Translations under genes and position numbers: made by a program
Part shown: piece after piece, positions 44,344 to 53,230 of the stretch
Position numbering within the stretch: position 1 is the stretch's first letter
How the letters are laid out: every line of letters begins with the position of its first letter
Source of the DNA: an uncultured Mollicutes bacterium
GTDB taxonomy: Bacteria > Bacillota_I > Bacilli_A > Acholeplasmatales > Anaeroplasmataceae
Length of the DNA: 60,984 nucleotides
Direction: 5' to 3'
Assembly (NCBI GenBank): GCA_900540175.1
Contig: UQFG01000009.1
Coordinates: forward strand, 1 to 60,984
Notes under the pieces: generated by a model
Database searches by the model: none
The model's input: the letters and a program-made list of their open reading frames with translations, nothing else
Told to the model about the DNA's origin: nothing

Positions 44344-44898
44344 ATGATGCCCTATAATTTCGAATACCATGTCCGTTTGGACCAATCGCATATCCTTCCC
44401 AACATCTTAAAAGGAGCTCAAACCGGCGTCATTTCTCAGTTTATTTCCGATATCATCATCTCTTTATTGTTTTTTAATGAAAAAATCGTCATTGAAGATA
44501 TTCAAATCAGCGAAGTTCCTTCTTATTACGCTTCCGTCGCCAGCGGAATGATGGCCGGCTTTTTATCCATTTTCGTCGATCCGATCGCATTAATCGCTTT
44601 TACCACGATCACCTACCGCGTTGTATTTGAAATCACAGACAATCTCATTCGAGAAGACCCTGTCAATTTTAAACCCGTTGAAACGGTATTCGACGTTTGC
44701 CTGACGATCCTTTTGGTCGTTTTATTCGATCCCGTAGCCCGGCACCAATACTTACGCTTTGCCCAAAAAAGAGCATTGATCGAACCGACTTTAAAACGAG
44801 AAGACAGAACCTTGACTTCCACCATTTTCTTTACGGTTTTATTCAGTACGTATTCGTTTTTAAAACTGGCTTCCCAAAACGAAGAAAACTGTCCGTAA
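44344..44898 (+). CDS. Membrane protein of unknown function
   Basis: 184 residues from the first of two adjacent ATGs. Three or so hydrophobic stretches (IISQFISDIIISLLFF-like near 33, SGMMAGFLSIFVDPIALIAF near 75, CLTILLVVLFDPVA near 125, and STIFFTVLFSTYSFL near 165). Codon use resembles the neighbouring genes, which supports coding over the antisense frame. A promoter-like TTGCAT-17-TATTGT lies about 20 bases before the start; the ribosome site is weak. Not recognised. Confidence 0.55.
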   Translation: MMPYNFEYHVRLDQSHILPNILKGAQTGVISQFISDIIISLLFFNEKIVIEDIQISEVPSYYASVASGMMAGFLSIFVDPIALIAFTTITYRVVFEITDNLIREDPVNFKPVETVFDVCLTILLVVLFDPVARHQYLRFAQKRALIEPTLKREDRTLTSTIFFTVLFSTYSFLKLASQNEENCP

Positions 44899-44964
44899 AA
44901 AGATAAGAGATCAAAGAAACGCCCAAAACGCGGCTTCCCGATTGTTCTAATTGCACGATCGGAT

Positions 44965-45213
44965 TTACTTGACAATATGTGCCGTGATAATTGTATAACT
45001 GTACGAATTAATCGTAATTTTAATATTTTCAACTTCGCAATACCAATTTTTACCTTGCTTGTATCGATAGCAGTTTTTATCCAACACCTTATCTTTGCAA
45101 TATGCAACTACATCTACTGTATCTATGTTTAGATTTCTTCTAATTCTATCCATGCCCATTTGTGTTGTATGAATTTTATCAATATTATCAAGTAATACTT
45201 TTTTATCTTCCAT
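44965..45213 (-). CDS. DUF3781 family protein
   Basis: 82 residues. The block DKIHTTQMGMDRIRRNL and the ending YTIITAHIVK are characteristic of DUF3781, a small family of unknown function, often near regulators or transport genes. GGAGG precedes the ATG by about 12 bases. Lower GC than the neighbours, so perhaps acquired. Confidence 0.82.
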   Translation of the reverse strand: MEDKKVLLDNIDKIHTTQMGMDRIRRNLNIDTVDVVAYCKDKVLDKNCYRYKQGKNWYCEVENIKITINSYSYTIITAHIVK

Positions 45214-45542
45214 TTTTTTCTAAACCTCCGATTTACCGATCTGTTTCTATCATTCTATCACAATTCTAAAAGTTGGGAAATAGGTGGTTTTCCGAAGATG
45301 AAAACATCAACGGCAAGATTGATCCTTTTTTAATCAAAAATGAAGGTTTAGTGTCTACATTGCAACGATAAAAAACAGAGAGATACCTACTTTTAAAAGT
45401 AATGACCTCTCTGTTTAAGTTGTTTGTCAACCGTTCGGTTTATTTGTTTTCAAAACTTTCTTATCGGCATTCATCTTAGCAAACACCTCTTGTTTCAATT
45501 GATTCCAACCGATTTAGATTTTATTTTTTCTCTTCACAATAA
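45214..45542. other. Intergenic stretch between DUF3781 and ABC fusion operon
   Basis: About 330 bases. It holds the terminator at 45373-45416 and an AT-rich DUF3781 leader. The bases 45417-45542 between the terminator and the ABC stop codon are the probable 3' untranslated part. No gene is supported. Confidence 0.6.
45373..45416 (-). terminator. Terminator of the ABC fusion operon
   Basis: Ten-base stem AAACAGAGAG / CTCTCTGTTT, a long loop with its own TACTTTT-AAAAGTA hairpin, and a six-T run on the minus strand. Confidence 0.75.
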
Positions 45543-48170
45543 TCATATGTCGTACTTGCTGCAAATTTCAGAAGGCGTCTTTAGCAACAACAAAAACATC
45601 GGCAACATGCCGCAGAAAATCATCGCCGCATACAGTCCAAGACCACCCAAAACCGTTAGTAGACTGCTTTTCATCAAAAATGTTATTCCGAATGTATCGT
45701 TGATAAAGCGAACCAGACAATGATATCCTAAAAAAGCGATGAAATATCCGATCAATGTCGTACAGGTCGTCAAAATAAGGACATCCAATAAAAATTTGCG
45801 ATTCATCTGCAAGCGAGAAGCGCCTAACGAACGATAAATGCCGATCGAATAAATATCCGCAATCATTTTGCTTCGCATAATCAAATAAATGAAAACGGCA
45901 CTGACGACCGCCAACACGATAAATAAGGTTCTGAATACCGCTGCGGTTGCCGTTTTATAGCGGTTTTGAATTCGAATCCCCGCTGTATATGTATCATAAA
46001 CCGAATAATTATTTTCCTGAAAAAGTCGTTCGGCTAAAGAAGGATTGACAACATGAAAAATAAACATGTAATAATCCGAACACAACAGCGATGCCGTCAA
46101 CGTACCGATCACTTTTCCTTTTAAAAAAGCCGCACCGGTAATTCGTCCGACAACCGTTCGACCGCCTATAACCCAATTCAATCCGTATTCACTGTAAACG
46201 GAAACGAGTATTTCATTATCGTTTTCGATGTCTCTTCCCTCAACGATTCTATAATACGAATCGGCATCACTGATATAAGAAGGATCAATCTCGTTATACA
46301 AACCGGAAAAATACACGTTACGGTTGAGGATATACATCTGTTCTGTTTCAAAAAGATAGTCATAACTTCCGACCACTTGATACGTTGTCCCATCCAACTC
46401 TATATAAAAATCGCTACCGAGATCCGTCAATTCATCCCATTTTTCTTGCCACACCAATACCTCCGGCTCTGCGGCATCGCAATCGACATCCCGACCGTCG
46501 ACGATTCGGTATAAGTTTTCTTCGGCTTTGGCATAGCGTAAATCGTAGTCCTCCTTCAAAACGTAATCCGGATTTCCTTGTTGTTTGTTCATGATCTTGC
46601 AGTAAGCATTTAATGTTGTGTAAACATAATGATTATCCTTTTCGGTAATCCCGCAAATCGTATATGAATTCGATTCGATTTGAACGGTTTGTCCCAACAT
46701 TTGATGAACATCCAACTTATGATCGGATTCTTGGATGATTCGATCGACGTCGGTTCTGCTCATGCAAATCTCAGAATCGTTTTGCGGGGCCCTTCCTATC
46801 CCCAGATCAACGAAATCCTCTTGAAAAGGAATACAATAGGCAAAAGAAGAGTAACGAAGTTCATTGTGATACGTGAATTTCTTGGAAAAAGAAAACCATA
46901 CATTGATCGGGCATAGCACATTATCAATCGCGTTTTCTTCATATGCCGTCAAAATCATTTCGTTGGTTCTTCGGCCGTATTCTTTCTCATCGACCAGCGT
47001 CGAATAATTGCGGTTGTATTCTAAAGAAGAGGTATCCATAACCGAAGCGTTAATCAAGGAGATAACGGAAATAGCACAAACAAATCCGATGCATCCAAGC
47101 GCAACGTACAGCAATTTCACTCTGCGTTTGACATTTCTAAAGTTCGAAAAAGCCATTTTCAAGGCATTCCAAAACCGTTTGAAAAAATGACTGGAATCTT
47201 TTAAATCCCGATACCATGACGTATCGTAATTGAACTCGTCGATTTCTTCTTTTACAAAAACTTGATAATGATCATCGACTATTTTCAAATTCGAATTGTC
47301 AACCAGCTTGATTGGTTGATTCGATTGGATATAAATCGTTTTGTTTTTGATGATGATATCCAAATCCACACCCAAATCAGGAGAATCTTCCCGATAAACG
47401 TTAATTTTCCCAATCGGTGTTTGCACCCAATCCAAGCGCATATCTTTTAAATAGGCGACGTTTCCCACATCGGTCTTCAATGTGGTTTCTTCTTTCATCT
47501 CTTCTTTTTTGACGATTTTTCCATCCTGAATTTCAAATAAAAAGTCCGAATAAAAACGAGCGATGCTTTGTTCATGAGTTACCATTAAAACCAACGCGTC
47601 TTTGGAAATCTTTTTTAAGATATTCATTACTTCTATCGTGTTTCTGCTATCCAAATTTCCCGTCGGTTCATCGGCAATGATAATTTTGCAGTTTTTGACC
47701 AACGCTCTGGCAATGCCGACTCTTTGTTGTTGCCCGCCGGATAACGCATAGGCTTTTTTCTTACGGAATTTATACATTCCCACAGCCTTTAACGTATATT
47801 CGATTCTGCGATCGGCTTCTTCTGAATCCGTGACGCCGATAATATCCAATGCGATTTTCAAATTATCATAAACCGTTTCATCTAGCAGCAAGTTATAATT
47901 TTGAAACACATACCCGATGTGTTTGGAACGAAAAGCGTCCATTTGCCGCATGCTGTACTTAGAGAAAGTCTTCTCATCGTACTGGATACTGCCGCTTGCT
48001 TTATCTAGTCCGCCTAAGACATTCAATAAGGTCGTTTTGCCGCTACCAGAATGGCCTAAAAAAGAAACAAACCCACAGGAAGGAAGTTCGATCGACGTTT
48101 CGTTAATGACATGGATTTCGTTGTTTTTGCCTTTATTGTAATACTTATTCAATCGATTGACCTTAATCAT
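45543..48170 (-). CDS. ABC transporter ATPase-permease fusion, MacB/bacitracin-export type
   Basis: 875 residues. Residues 1-230 form the ATPase: Walker A GHSGSGKTT, signature LSGGQQQR, Walker B IIIADEPTGNLD. After a linker comes one membrane helix (about 345-370), a very large extracellular region (about 370-740) and three C-terminal helices, the FtsX/MacB arrangement. These pumps use mechanotransmission, typically against antimicrobial peptides or for lipoprotein and peptide export. Its start overlaps the stop of the 691-residue fusion by eight bases, so two full fusions may form a heterodimer. Confidence 0.92.
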   Translation of the reverse strand: MIKVNRLNKYYNKGKNNEIHVINETSIELPSCGFVSFLGHSGSGKTTLLNVLGGLDKASGSIQYDEKTFSKYSMRQMDAFRSKHIGYVFQNYNLLLDETVYDNLKIALDIIGVTDSEEADRRIEYTLKAVGMYKFRKKKAYALSGGQQQRVGIARALVKNCKIIIADEPTGNLDSRNTIEVMNILKKISKDALVLMVTHEQSIARFYSDFLFEIQDGKIVKKEEMKEETTLKTDVGNVAYLKDMRLDWVQTPIGKINVYREDSPDLGVDLDIIIKNKTIYIQSNQPIKLVDNSNLKIVDDHYQVFVKEEIDEFNYDTSWYRDLKDSSHFFKRFWNALKMAFSNFRNVKRRVKLLYVALGCIGFVCAISVISLINASVMDTSSLEYNRNYSTLVDEKEYGRRTNEMILTAYEENAIDNVLCPINVWFSFSKKFTYHNELRYSSFAYCIPFQEDFVDLGIGRAPQNDSEICMSRTDVDRIIQESDHKLDVHQMLGQTVQIESNSYTICGITEKDNHYVYTTLNAYCKIMNKQQGNPDYVLKEDYDLRYAKAEENLYRIVDGRDVDCDAAEPEVLVWQEKWDELTDLGSDFYIELDGTTYQVVGSYDYLFETEQMYILNRNVYFSGLYNEIDPSYISDADSYYRIVEGRDIENDNEILVSVYSEYGLNWVIGGRTVVGRITGAAFLKGKVIGTLTASLLCSDYYMFIFHVVNPSLAERLFQENNYSVYDTYTAGIRIQNRYKTATAAVFRTLFIVLAVVSAVFIYLIMRSKMIADIYSIGIYRSLGASRLQMNRKFLLDVLILTTCTTLIGYFIAFLGYHCLVRFINDTFGITFLMKSSLLTVLGGLGLYAAMIFCGMLPMFLLLLKTPSEICSKYDI

Positions 48171-50238
48171 TTCGAGCCACCTCTCCCTTTATAGACGTAC
48201 TGACGGTAAAACGAAACAGTCGTCGGTTAAACCGTCTGGATATCAAATAAGAAAACAGCAACATCAATACAAAATAAAGAATCATAAAGCCAAGCGAATT
48301 GTAATACAGCAACGAATGCACGCTGTTAACAAAAAGCGATACAATATAAATTCCGATCACCGCCAAAACACTGGATATAAAACCGGTGATCAATATTTCG
48401 AAATGAACGATCTTCGCCATTTGCTTTTTAACCAGTCCCAACGAACGCATAATGGTATAGTCCTTGTTTTTCGACGAATAAACTCTTGAAAGAATAACAT
48501 AAGAAATAAACGTCAGTGCCAGCATAGCAACCATCGATACCAAAAAACTCATGATGAAAGCTAAATAACTGGCAGAAAGCCTGACGTATCCCGATTTAGA
48601 CGGTTGAAAATACGAATAACCGGCTTTTTTAATCGTTTCAATAGCCGAATCGACCGAATCGGCATAAACGGTAAGTTCGTACGTTTCTTCCAACTTAGGA
48701 AATTCGACGATATGAAATTCAACCAGTTTTGACTTGGATTCTTTATATTCTATTTTAAATGTCGGGTTGATTTCATATAGCCCACCCCAAAACAGTTTAA
48801 AATCGGGCCATTCTTCATCAAGCGGGCCGGAATAAATCAAGGTGTTTTCCGTATATTCCGTTTTGGAGGCCGGATAAATCACGCTGGTTATTTCTTCGTC
48901 GTTTGCATACCGAACCGTAAGATCTTCAAGGTAAAAATCCAAATACTTTTCCGCCATACTCAAATACGTAACGCAAAGCGGATAAACAAGGTCTGCCGAG
49001 ATTGCATAGCCGCATAACGTCAATTCTTGAGAAAGTTGCGAAACGGTTACGGTTTCGCCAATACTTTCTTTGAGTTGATAAGACATGCTAGCCATTTGTG
49101 TGGGAAGAACAATAAAGGCATCTTGTTCGGAAGAAACGGCCTTTCCGTTAAAATCGCTTAAATCGGTTGGCATATACATCGAAAGCGTCGCATTGATATA
49201 AAATAACGATGAACTGAGATAGACTACTTCGTCTTCATAAAACGCATTTTCATAACAACTTCCTTTTATATCGTTTAATTTCGTCCGATCCAAAGCGCTA
49301 TGATCGGACGAATAGACGATCAACCGATTCGAAAGTGTGTTGGCAAATCCATCATAAGGATTATACTTGGCTTGTTCGCTGGCTTCGACACAAGACAAAT
49401 AAAGAAACAAGGCTATTAAAGATAAAATCAGAAATACCAGCAAGGAAAACAGATTTTTTTTAGGCGTGCTTTTGATATTCTGTAAGGCTATTTTCAGTAA
49501 AGTGCGACTCTTTATTTTTCCAACCGTCAAATCCATTTTCTCGCAACCGTCATCTTCAACGGTTTCTTTTTTTACATCTTCGATGATTTCTCCGTCATTC
49601 AACCGGATCATCCGACTGGCAATCGATTCCACTTGCTCATAATTATGGGTAACAATCAAAACCAACCGATCGGAAGCCACTTCTTTGATCAGACGGATGA
49701 TTTCTTCTCCGGTTTTAGAATCCAAATTTCCCGTCGGTTCATCACAGGCCAAAATTTTACAGTCGGAGGCAAGGGCTCTGGCAATGACACAGCGCTGTTT
49801 TTCTCCGCCGGAAAGTTTGATTCCTCTGTGTTTGATTCGTTTGGTCAAATTTACCTGCTTGATCAATTCCAATGCACGTTTCTTTGCTTGTTTATGATCC
49901 ATTCCTTTAATCAGCAACGGTAACATGACATTTTCCAAAACGGTATACGAATCGATGATGTTATAGGTTTGATAAATAAAAGAAACATTTTTCTTTCGAT
50001 AAACATCCATATCGTTTTGATTAAAGTAAGAAGTTTCGTTGCCGTCAAATAGCATTTCCCCTTCTTCATACGTATCCACACCGCAAATCACATTTAAAAG
50101 AGTCGATTTTCCACTGCCGCTTTCACCCACAATGGCGACGATTTCACCTTTGGAAAGCGTGAGATTAATATTTCGTAATCCTAATGTAACTACACCGTTG
50201 TTGTTGTAGTATTTACTTACGTTTTTTAATTCAATCAT
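48163..50238 (-). CDS. ABC transporter ATPase-permease fusion, partner protein
   Basis: 691 residues. ATPase in 1-225: Walker A GESGSGKST, Q-loop FIYQTYNII, signature LSGGEKQR, Walker B ILACDEPTGNLD. A first helix near 262-283, an extracellular domain of about 250 residues, then three helices (about 555-580, 605-635, 645-668). It is first in the operon, with GAGGAG before the start and a -10 TATAAT at 50296-50301. No two-component system of the BceRS kind is next to it. Confidence 0.92.
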   Translation of the reverse strand: MIELKNVSKYYNNNGVVTLGLRNINLTLSKGEIVAIVGESGSGKSTLLNVICGVDTYEEGEMLFDGNETSYFNQNDMDVYRKKNVSFIYQTYNIIDSYTVLENVMLPLLIKGMDHKQAKKRALELIKQVNLTKRIKHRGIKLSGGEKQRCVIARALASDCKILACDEPTGNLDSKTGEEIIRLIKEVASDRLVLIVTHNYEQVESIASRMIRLNDGEIIEDVKKETVEDDGCEKMDLTVGKIKSRTLLKIALQNIKSTPKKNLFSLLVFLILSLIALFLYLSCVEASEQAKYNPYDGFANTLSNRLIVYSSDHSALDRTKLNDIKGSCYENAFYEDEVVYLSSSLFYINATLSMYMPTDLSDFNGKAVSSEQDAFIVLPTQMASMSYQLKESIGETVTVSQLSQELTLCGYAISADLVYPLCVTYLSMAEKYLDFYLEDLTVRYANDEEITSVIYPASKTEYTENTLIYSGPLDEEWPDFKLFWGGLYEINPTFKIEYKESKSKLVEFHIVEFPKLEETYELTVYADSVDSAIETIKKAGYSYFQPSKSGYVRLSASYLAFIMSFLVSMVAMLALTFISYVILSRVYSSKNKDYTIMRSLGLVKKQMAKIVHFEILITGFISSVLAVIGIYIVSLFVNSVHSLLYYNSLGFMILYFVLMLLFSYLISRRFNRRLFRFTVSTSIKGEVARND

Positions 50239-50578
50239 AACATCATCTCCTCGATTCTTATTTCGTCCAACCCTTCTTTTCGTTTCTTTTTATCTATTAT
50301 ATCATATTTTAACTACCAAATCTTCCTATTCAATCCTCTACATATGTTTTCTTTTGTAGAATTACAAATGCATTACAACTAAATAAAAAAGCGGAGATAG
50401 CCTCATTATGTGTTATAATAAAGTATCAAGTTTTATTAAAAACACAAATACGGTTTTTATTTCTTTTTTATACTTTTCAGTATTCTAAGAACAAATGTCC
50501 TTTTTTGTTGTTTTTTCGGTACAAAATATTCTAAAAGTAAAAGTTTTTTCAAAAAATCAATTCAGGAGAAAATATAAT
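50239..50578. other. AT-rich intergenic region at the left edge of the integrase island
   Basis: 340 bases. On the minus strand it holds the promoter of the ABC fusion operon (TATAAT at 50296-50301 with TGA before it). On the plus strand a strong extended -10 box TGTGTTATAAT ends at 50419, so a transcript toward the tiny ORFs and integrase starts near 50426, leaving a leader of about 150 bases. No recognisable gene or tRNA fragment was found here. Confidence 0.6.
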
Positions 50579-50629
50579 ATGAATTTAAAAGAAATTTTTA
50601 AATGTTCTTACGCTGATTTATTAAAATAA
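50579..50629 (+). CDS. Tiny ORF, 16 residues, first copy of a repeated motif
   Basis: MNLKEIFKCSYADLLK, preceded by CAGGAG at a good distance. Too short to judge by itself, but the same residue pattern NLK-x4-CSY-x2-LL returns directly downstream (50631-50690) in another frame, which suggests a duplicated small gene. Expression is unproven. Confidence 0.4.
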   Translation: MNLKEIFKCSYADLLK

Positions 50630-50630
50630 A

Positions 50631-50690
50631 AATTTAAAAAAAGAATTAAACTGTTCTTATGATAAACTATTAGGAGATGATGAGCAATGA
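50631..50690 (+). pseudogene. Second, start-less copy of the tiny ORF
   Basis: Reads NLKKELNCSYDKLLGDDEQ and stop TGA, which overlaps the ATG of the next gene as ATGA. It lacks a start codon and has an in-frame TAA nine bases upstream. The copies are spaced 49 bases apart, so the second is out of frame with the first. Either a decayed duplication or a part reached by frameshifting in the A-rich joint. Confidence 0.4.
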
Positions 50691-50914
50691 TATATTTTCT
50701 AGCCGGAATTAATCCCGAACCTATTTATCCAACAGCCCCAGAAGCAACAATCACTTTAAACATGACCGGATTTATCATTTGTTGTTTTTTATTAATTTTA
50801 TTTTTTTTAATTATGTTAATTTCTATAATCGCATTAATTAGAGAAAATAACAAACTATATAAACAACTGGATAAAATTTATCAAAAATTTAATATTAATA
50901 ATAATGAAAAATAA
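50687..50914 (+). CDS. Small single-pass membrane protein in the integrase island
   Basis: 75 residues: an extracellular N-terminus with PEPIYPTAPEATITL, one strong membrane helix (about 28-51, MTGFIICCFLLILFFLIMLI) and a charged coiled-coil tail to the end. TAGGAG lies 12 bases before the ATG. The size and build recall small toxins, holin-like or regulatory membrane peptides, but no known family is recognised. Base composition is much more AT-rich than the surrounding chromosome. Confidence 0.65.
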   Translation: MIYFLAGINPEPIYPTAPEATITLNMTGFIICCFLLILFFLIMLISIIALIRENNKLYKQLDKIYQKFNINNNEK

Positions 50915-51024
50915 TATTTTCGTTTAATCCTCTTTTGCATTAAATTCACAAATTAAAACACCGTATTATGGTATAGTCAAATTGTATAATCTTTTGAAAA
51001 CTTATTTTTAAAGGAGAATACATA

Positions 51025-51966
51025 ATGAATAACATTTTAAACACAAATATTACAATTGAGGATATTTTATCATTAGCAGTAAAAAAGAAAGATATTAAAT
51101 CAATGAAACTCAATGCTTTTACAAATTTATTTTTAAAAGTTATTGAACCAACAACTAGACCTGATAGCATTATTTATTACAAAGAAAATTTAAAATTAAT
51201 TTTTGATTTTTTTATCTTAAACAATGTCTTTGAAACTAAGGATATAAACCAAGACATCATCGATAAATATGTAAGATTCTCAATCTCTAGAAATAATAAA
51301 CCTGCGACTATAAATAAACGTATCGGAATTCTTACAACTTCTTTAAATCGATTAAGCGAATTAAATATAATCGATAAACCATTTTACAAATATAAAAGAA
51401 TTAAAGAAACTCCAACAAAAATTGAACCTATTAAACTTGAAGATTTAAAAACCATTTTAAATCAAATTGAGAATATGAAATTATCTCATCAACTTATGAT
51501 ATACTTATTAATTGGAACAGGTATTAGAAGAAATGAACTAGTAAATATCAAAATTTCAAATATTAATTTTAAAACAAAATCTATTTATCTCGAATTCACT
51601 AAAAGCGGTAAACCTCGATATTGTTATTTCAATGATAAAATAGAACAACTTATTTTAAAACAAATTGAAAATAATAGATCTATTAAAAATCCTTATTTAT
51701 TTGCTTTAGGGGACGGACACATCAGTAAGCAAAGTGTAACATCAATGCTTTTCAAATTAAAGAAAGATTTAAACATTGATGTATTAAGTAGTCATAAATT
51801 TAGACATCTATATGCCACACAACTTCTAAAAAACGGAGCAGATATATTTACTGTTAAAGAACTTTTAGGACATGCTAATTTAAAAATGACTCAACGATAT
51901 TTAGATTTTACAAATGAAGAAATTAAAGAAAATAATTTTAAGTATAATCCCTTAAATAACCTTTAA
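51025..51966 (+). CDS. Tyrosine recombinase/integrase
   Basis: 313 residues. N-terminal SAM-like core-binding domain (about 25-130) and catalytic domain with the active-site set: Arg in GTGIRRNELV (about 171), Lys in TKSGKPR, HKFRH (His-x-x-Arg, about 258), GHA (about 281) and the nucleophile Tyr in MTQRYLDF (about 291). Xer-like length. Coding strand is far lower in GC than the chromosome, and the gene ends about 150 bases from the 3' end of tRNA-Gln, a usual integration point. Good AAAGGAG before the start. Confidence 0.93.
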   Translation: MNNILNTNITIEDILSLAVKKKDIKSMKLNAFTNLFLKVIEPTTRPDSIIYYKENLKLIFDFFILNNVFETKDINQDIIDKYVRFSISRNNKPATINKRIGILTTSLNRLSELNIIDKPFYKYKRIKETPTKIEPIKLEDLKTILNQIENMKLSHQLMIYLLIGTGIRRNELVNIKISNINFKTKSIYLEFTKSGKPRYCYFNDKIEQLILKQIENNRSIKNPYLFALGDGHISKQSVTSMLFKLKKDLNIDVLSSHKFRHLYATQLLKNGADIFTVKELLGHANLKMTQRYLDFTNEEIKENNFKYNPLNNL

Positions 51967-52009
51967 TTTTCGAATCATGTCAAACCTATGACCATATTCG
52001 AAAATTAAA
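51962..52009. repeat. Inverted repeat overlapping the integrase stop codon
   Basis: Perfect 14-base arms TTTAATTTTCGAAT (51962-51975) and ATTCGAAAATTAAA (51996-52009) around a 20-base loop. It has no clear T-tract, so it may be a recombinase site or a weak terminator. Confidence 0.7.
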
Positions 52010-52121
52010 TAAAAACAAAAAAATAGGTTGACTTCACAAATCTAAATTTACCTTGTAAAATCAACCTATTTTCCAATATTTTTAAAAATCGACACCAATC
52101 AATTTTTAAATTCGAATATGG
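51992..52121. repeat. 11-base inverted repeat reaching the tRNA-Gln CCA end
   Basis: CCATATTCGAA at 51992-52002 and its reverse complement TTCGAATATGG at 52111-52121. The right arm includes the encoded CCA of tRNA-Gln. The arms enclose about 108 bases. Confidence 0.6.
52020..52072 (-). terminator. Probable terminator of tRNA-Gln
   Basis: Twelve-base stem AAAATAGGTTGA / TCAACCTATTTT, followed on the minus strand by TTTTTTT. It lies about 47 bases beyond the tRNA 3' end. Confidence 0.65.
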
Positions 52122-52193
52122 CAGGACTAGCTGGATTCGAACCAGCGCGTGAGGGAGTCAAAGTCCCTTGCCTTACCGCTTGGCTATAGTCCT
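52119..52193 (-). tRNA. tRNA-Gln (anticodon UUG)
   Basis: Full cloverleaf on the minus strand: acceptor AGGACTA / TAGTCCT, D stem GCC-GGC, anticodon stem AGGGA / TCCCT with loop CTTTGAC (anticodon TTG), T arm GCTGG-TTCGAAT-CCAGC, discriminator G and encoded CCA. Reads CAA (and CAG by wobble). Confidence 0.97.
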
Positions 52194-52196
52194 ATC

Positions 52197-52220
52197 AAAA
52201 GACTCAAAGCGAGTCCTTTT
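52197..52220. terminator. Hairpin between nrnA-like gene and tRNA-Gln
   Basis: Stem GACTC / GAGTC extended by A-T pairs, with T-runs. It may stop nrnA transcription ahead of the tRNA. Confidence 0.5.
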
Positions 52221-52259
52221 TTATTTTACTTGATTTATATCGTTTTTGCAAGTATTTTT

Positions 52260-53213
52260 TTATTTTTTCAAACTGTCTTTATACAAGCAAACCAACTCAT
52301 CGGCTTTTTGAACAAATTCCGTCAGTTGATCCCAATTCTCCAATTTGGCTCCTGCCGCCTTTGCATGTCCGCCACCTTGATATTGTTCGGCCAGTTTGTT
52401 GATAACTGGTCCTCTTGAACGCAACCGAATTCGGATTTCGTTTTCGGGATACTCCATGAATAATGCCCAAACCGGACATCCTTCAATGGTTGAAATCGTC
52501 GAAACCTGAGCCGCGGCATCCTCATCACTGACACCAAAACCGTTGACGACATCCCGTGTCAAACAAATATAAGCAAAGCCGTTTTCACTCATCTTGAAAT
52601 TGGAAAGGACATACCCCTTTAATTTCAATGTATTCAAATCTTCGGTGGATAGCTGATTATCAATGTAAGCCAAATCGACACCAAAACGCATCAAAACCGC
52701 CGCACATTCAAATGTTTTGGCTGTTACACTGTCGAATTTAAACCGACCGGTATCGGTACAAATTCCAACATAAAGCGCCATAGCGGCTTCTTTGGGCATC
52801 ATCCAGCGATCTTGATTGGCCAAATACAATTCAACAATCAACTGACAACAAGCTGGGGCGGTCGTATCCACATACTGATAATCGCCGTAATCTTCAATCG
52901 GAATATGATGATCGATTTTAATTGTGTAATCGGCTTTGGTGTAGCGCTGATCGGACAACCGTTCGGCGGTCGCACAATCCAAACAGATACAAAGTGCTCC
53001 TTCGAATACATCATCTAAAACCAATTCGGGACATCCGAGAAAAGAAACATATTCGCTGGTTTGTCCGGTTACGTAAATATTTTTCTGCGGATAATTGGCT
53101 TTCAATAAATGGTATAACCCATACTGACTACCGATACAATCGCCGTCTGGACGAGTGTGTCCGTGTAAAATAATAGTTTGGTGGGCTTCAATTTGTTTTA
53201 TAATCTCTTGCAT
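52260..53213 (-). CDS. DHH/DHHA1 phosphoesterase, NrnA-like nanoRNase
   Basis: 317 residues. DHH motifs: GHTRPDGDCIGSQ near 20, CLDCA near 84, IDHHIP near 110, and the C-terminal DHHA1 motif GGGHAKAAGAKL near 285. NrnA-type enzymes degrade nanoRNA and pAp and, in relatives, cyclic dinucleotides. Length is typical. The start at 53213 is preferred for AAAGGAGATAG upstream; the ATG at 53246 lies in the preceding gene's end. Follows the MBL gene after 17 bases. Confidence 0.92.
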   Translation of the reverse strand: MQEIIKQIEAHQTIILHGHTRPDGDCIGSQYGLYHLLKANYPQKNIYVTGQTSEYVSFLGCPELVLDDVFEGALCICLDCATAERLSDQRYTKADYTIKIDHHIPIEDYGDYQYVDTTAPACCQLIVELYLANQDRWMMPKEAAMALYVGICTDTGRFKFDSVTAKTFECAAVLMRFGVDLAYIDNQLSTEDLNTLKLKGYVLSNFKMSENGFAYICLTRDVVNGFGVSDEDAAAQVSTISTIEGCPVWALFMEYPENEIRIRLRSRGPVINKLAEQYQGGGHAKAAGAKLENWDQLTEFVQKADELVCLYKDSLKK

Positions 53214-53230
53214 TTTTCTATCTCCTTTTC

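Noticed and set aside
44613..45107. 164-residue minus-strand ORF
   Set aside because: It overlaps the more plausible plus-strand membrane gene and the DUF3781 gene, is strongly basic and has no ribosome site.
50240..50400. Partner direct repeat of the tRNA-Gln 3' end at the island's left side
   Set aside because: I looked for the tRNA 3' sequence near the left edge and found no copy, so a classical att pair cannot be claimed.
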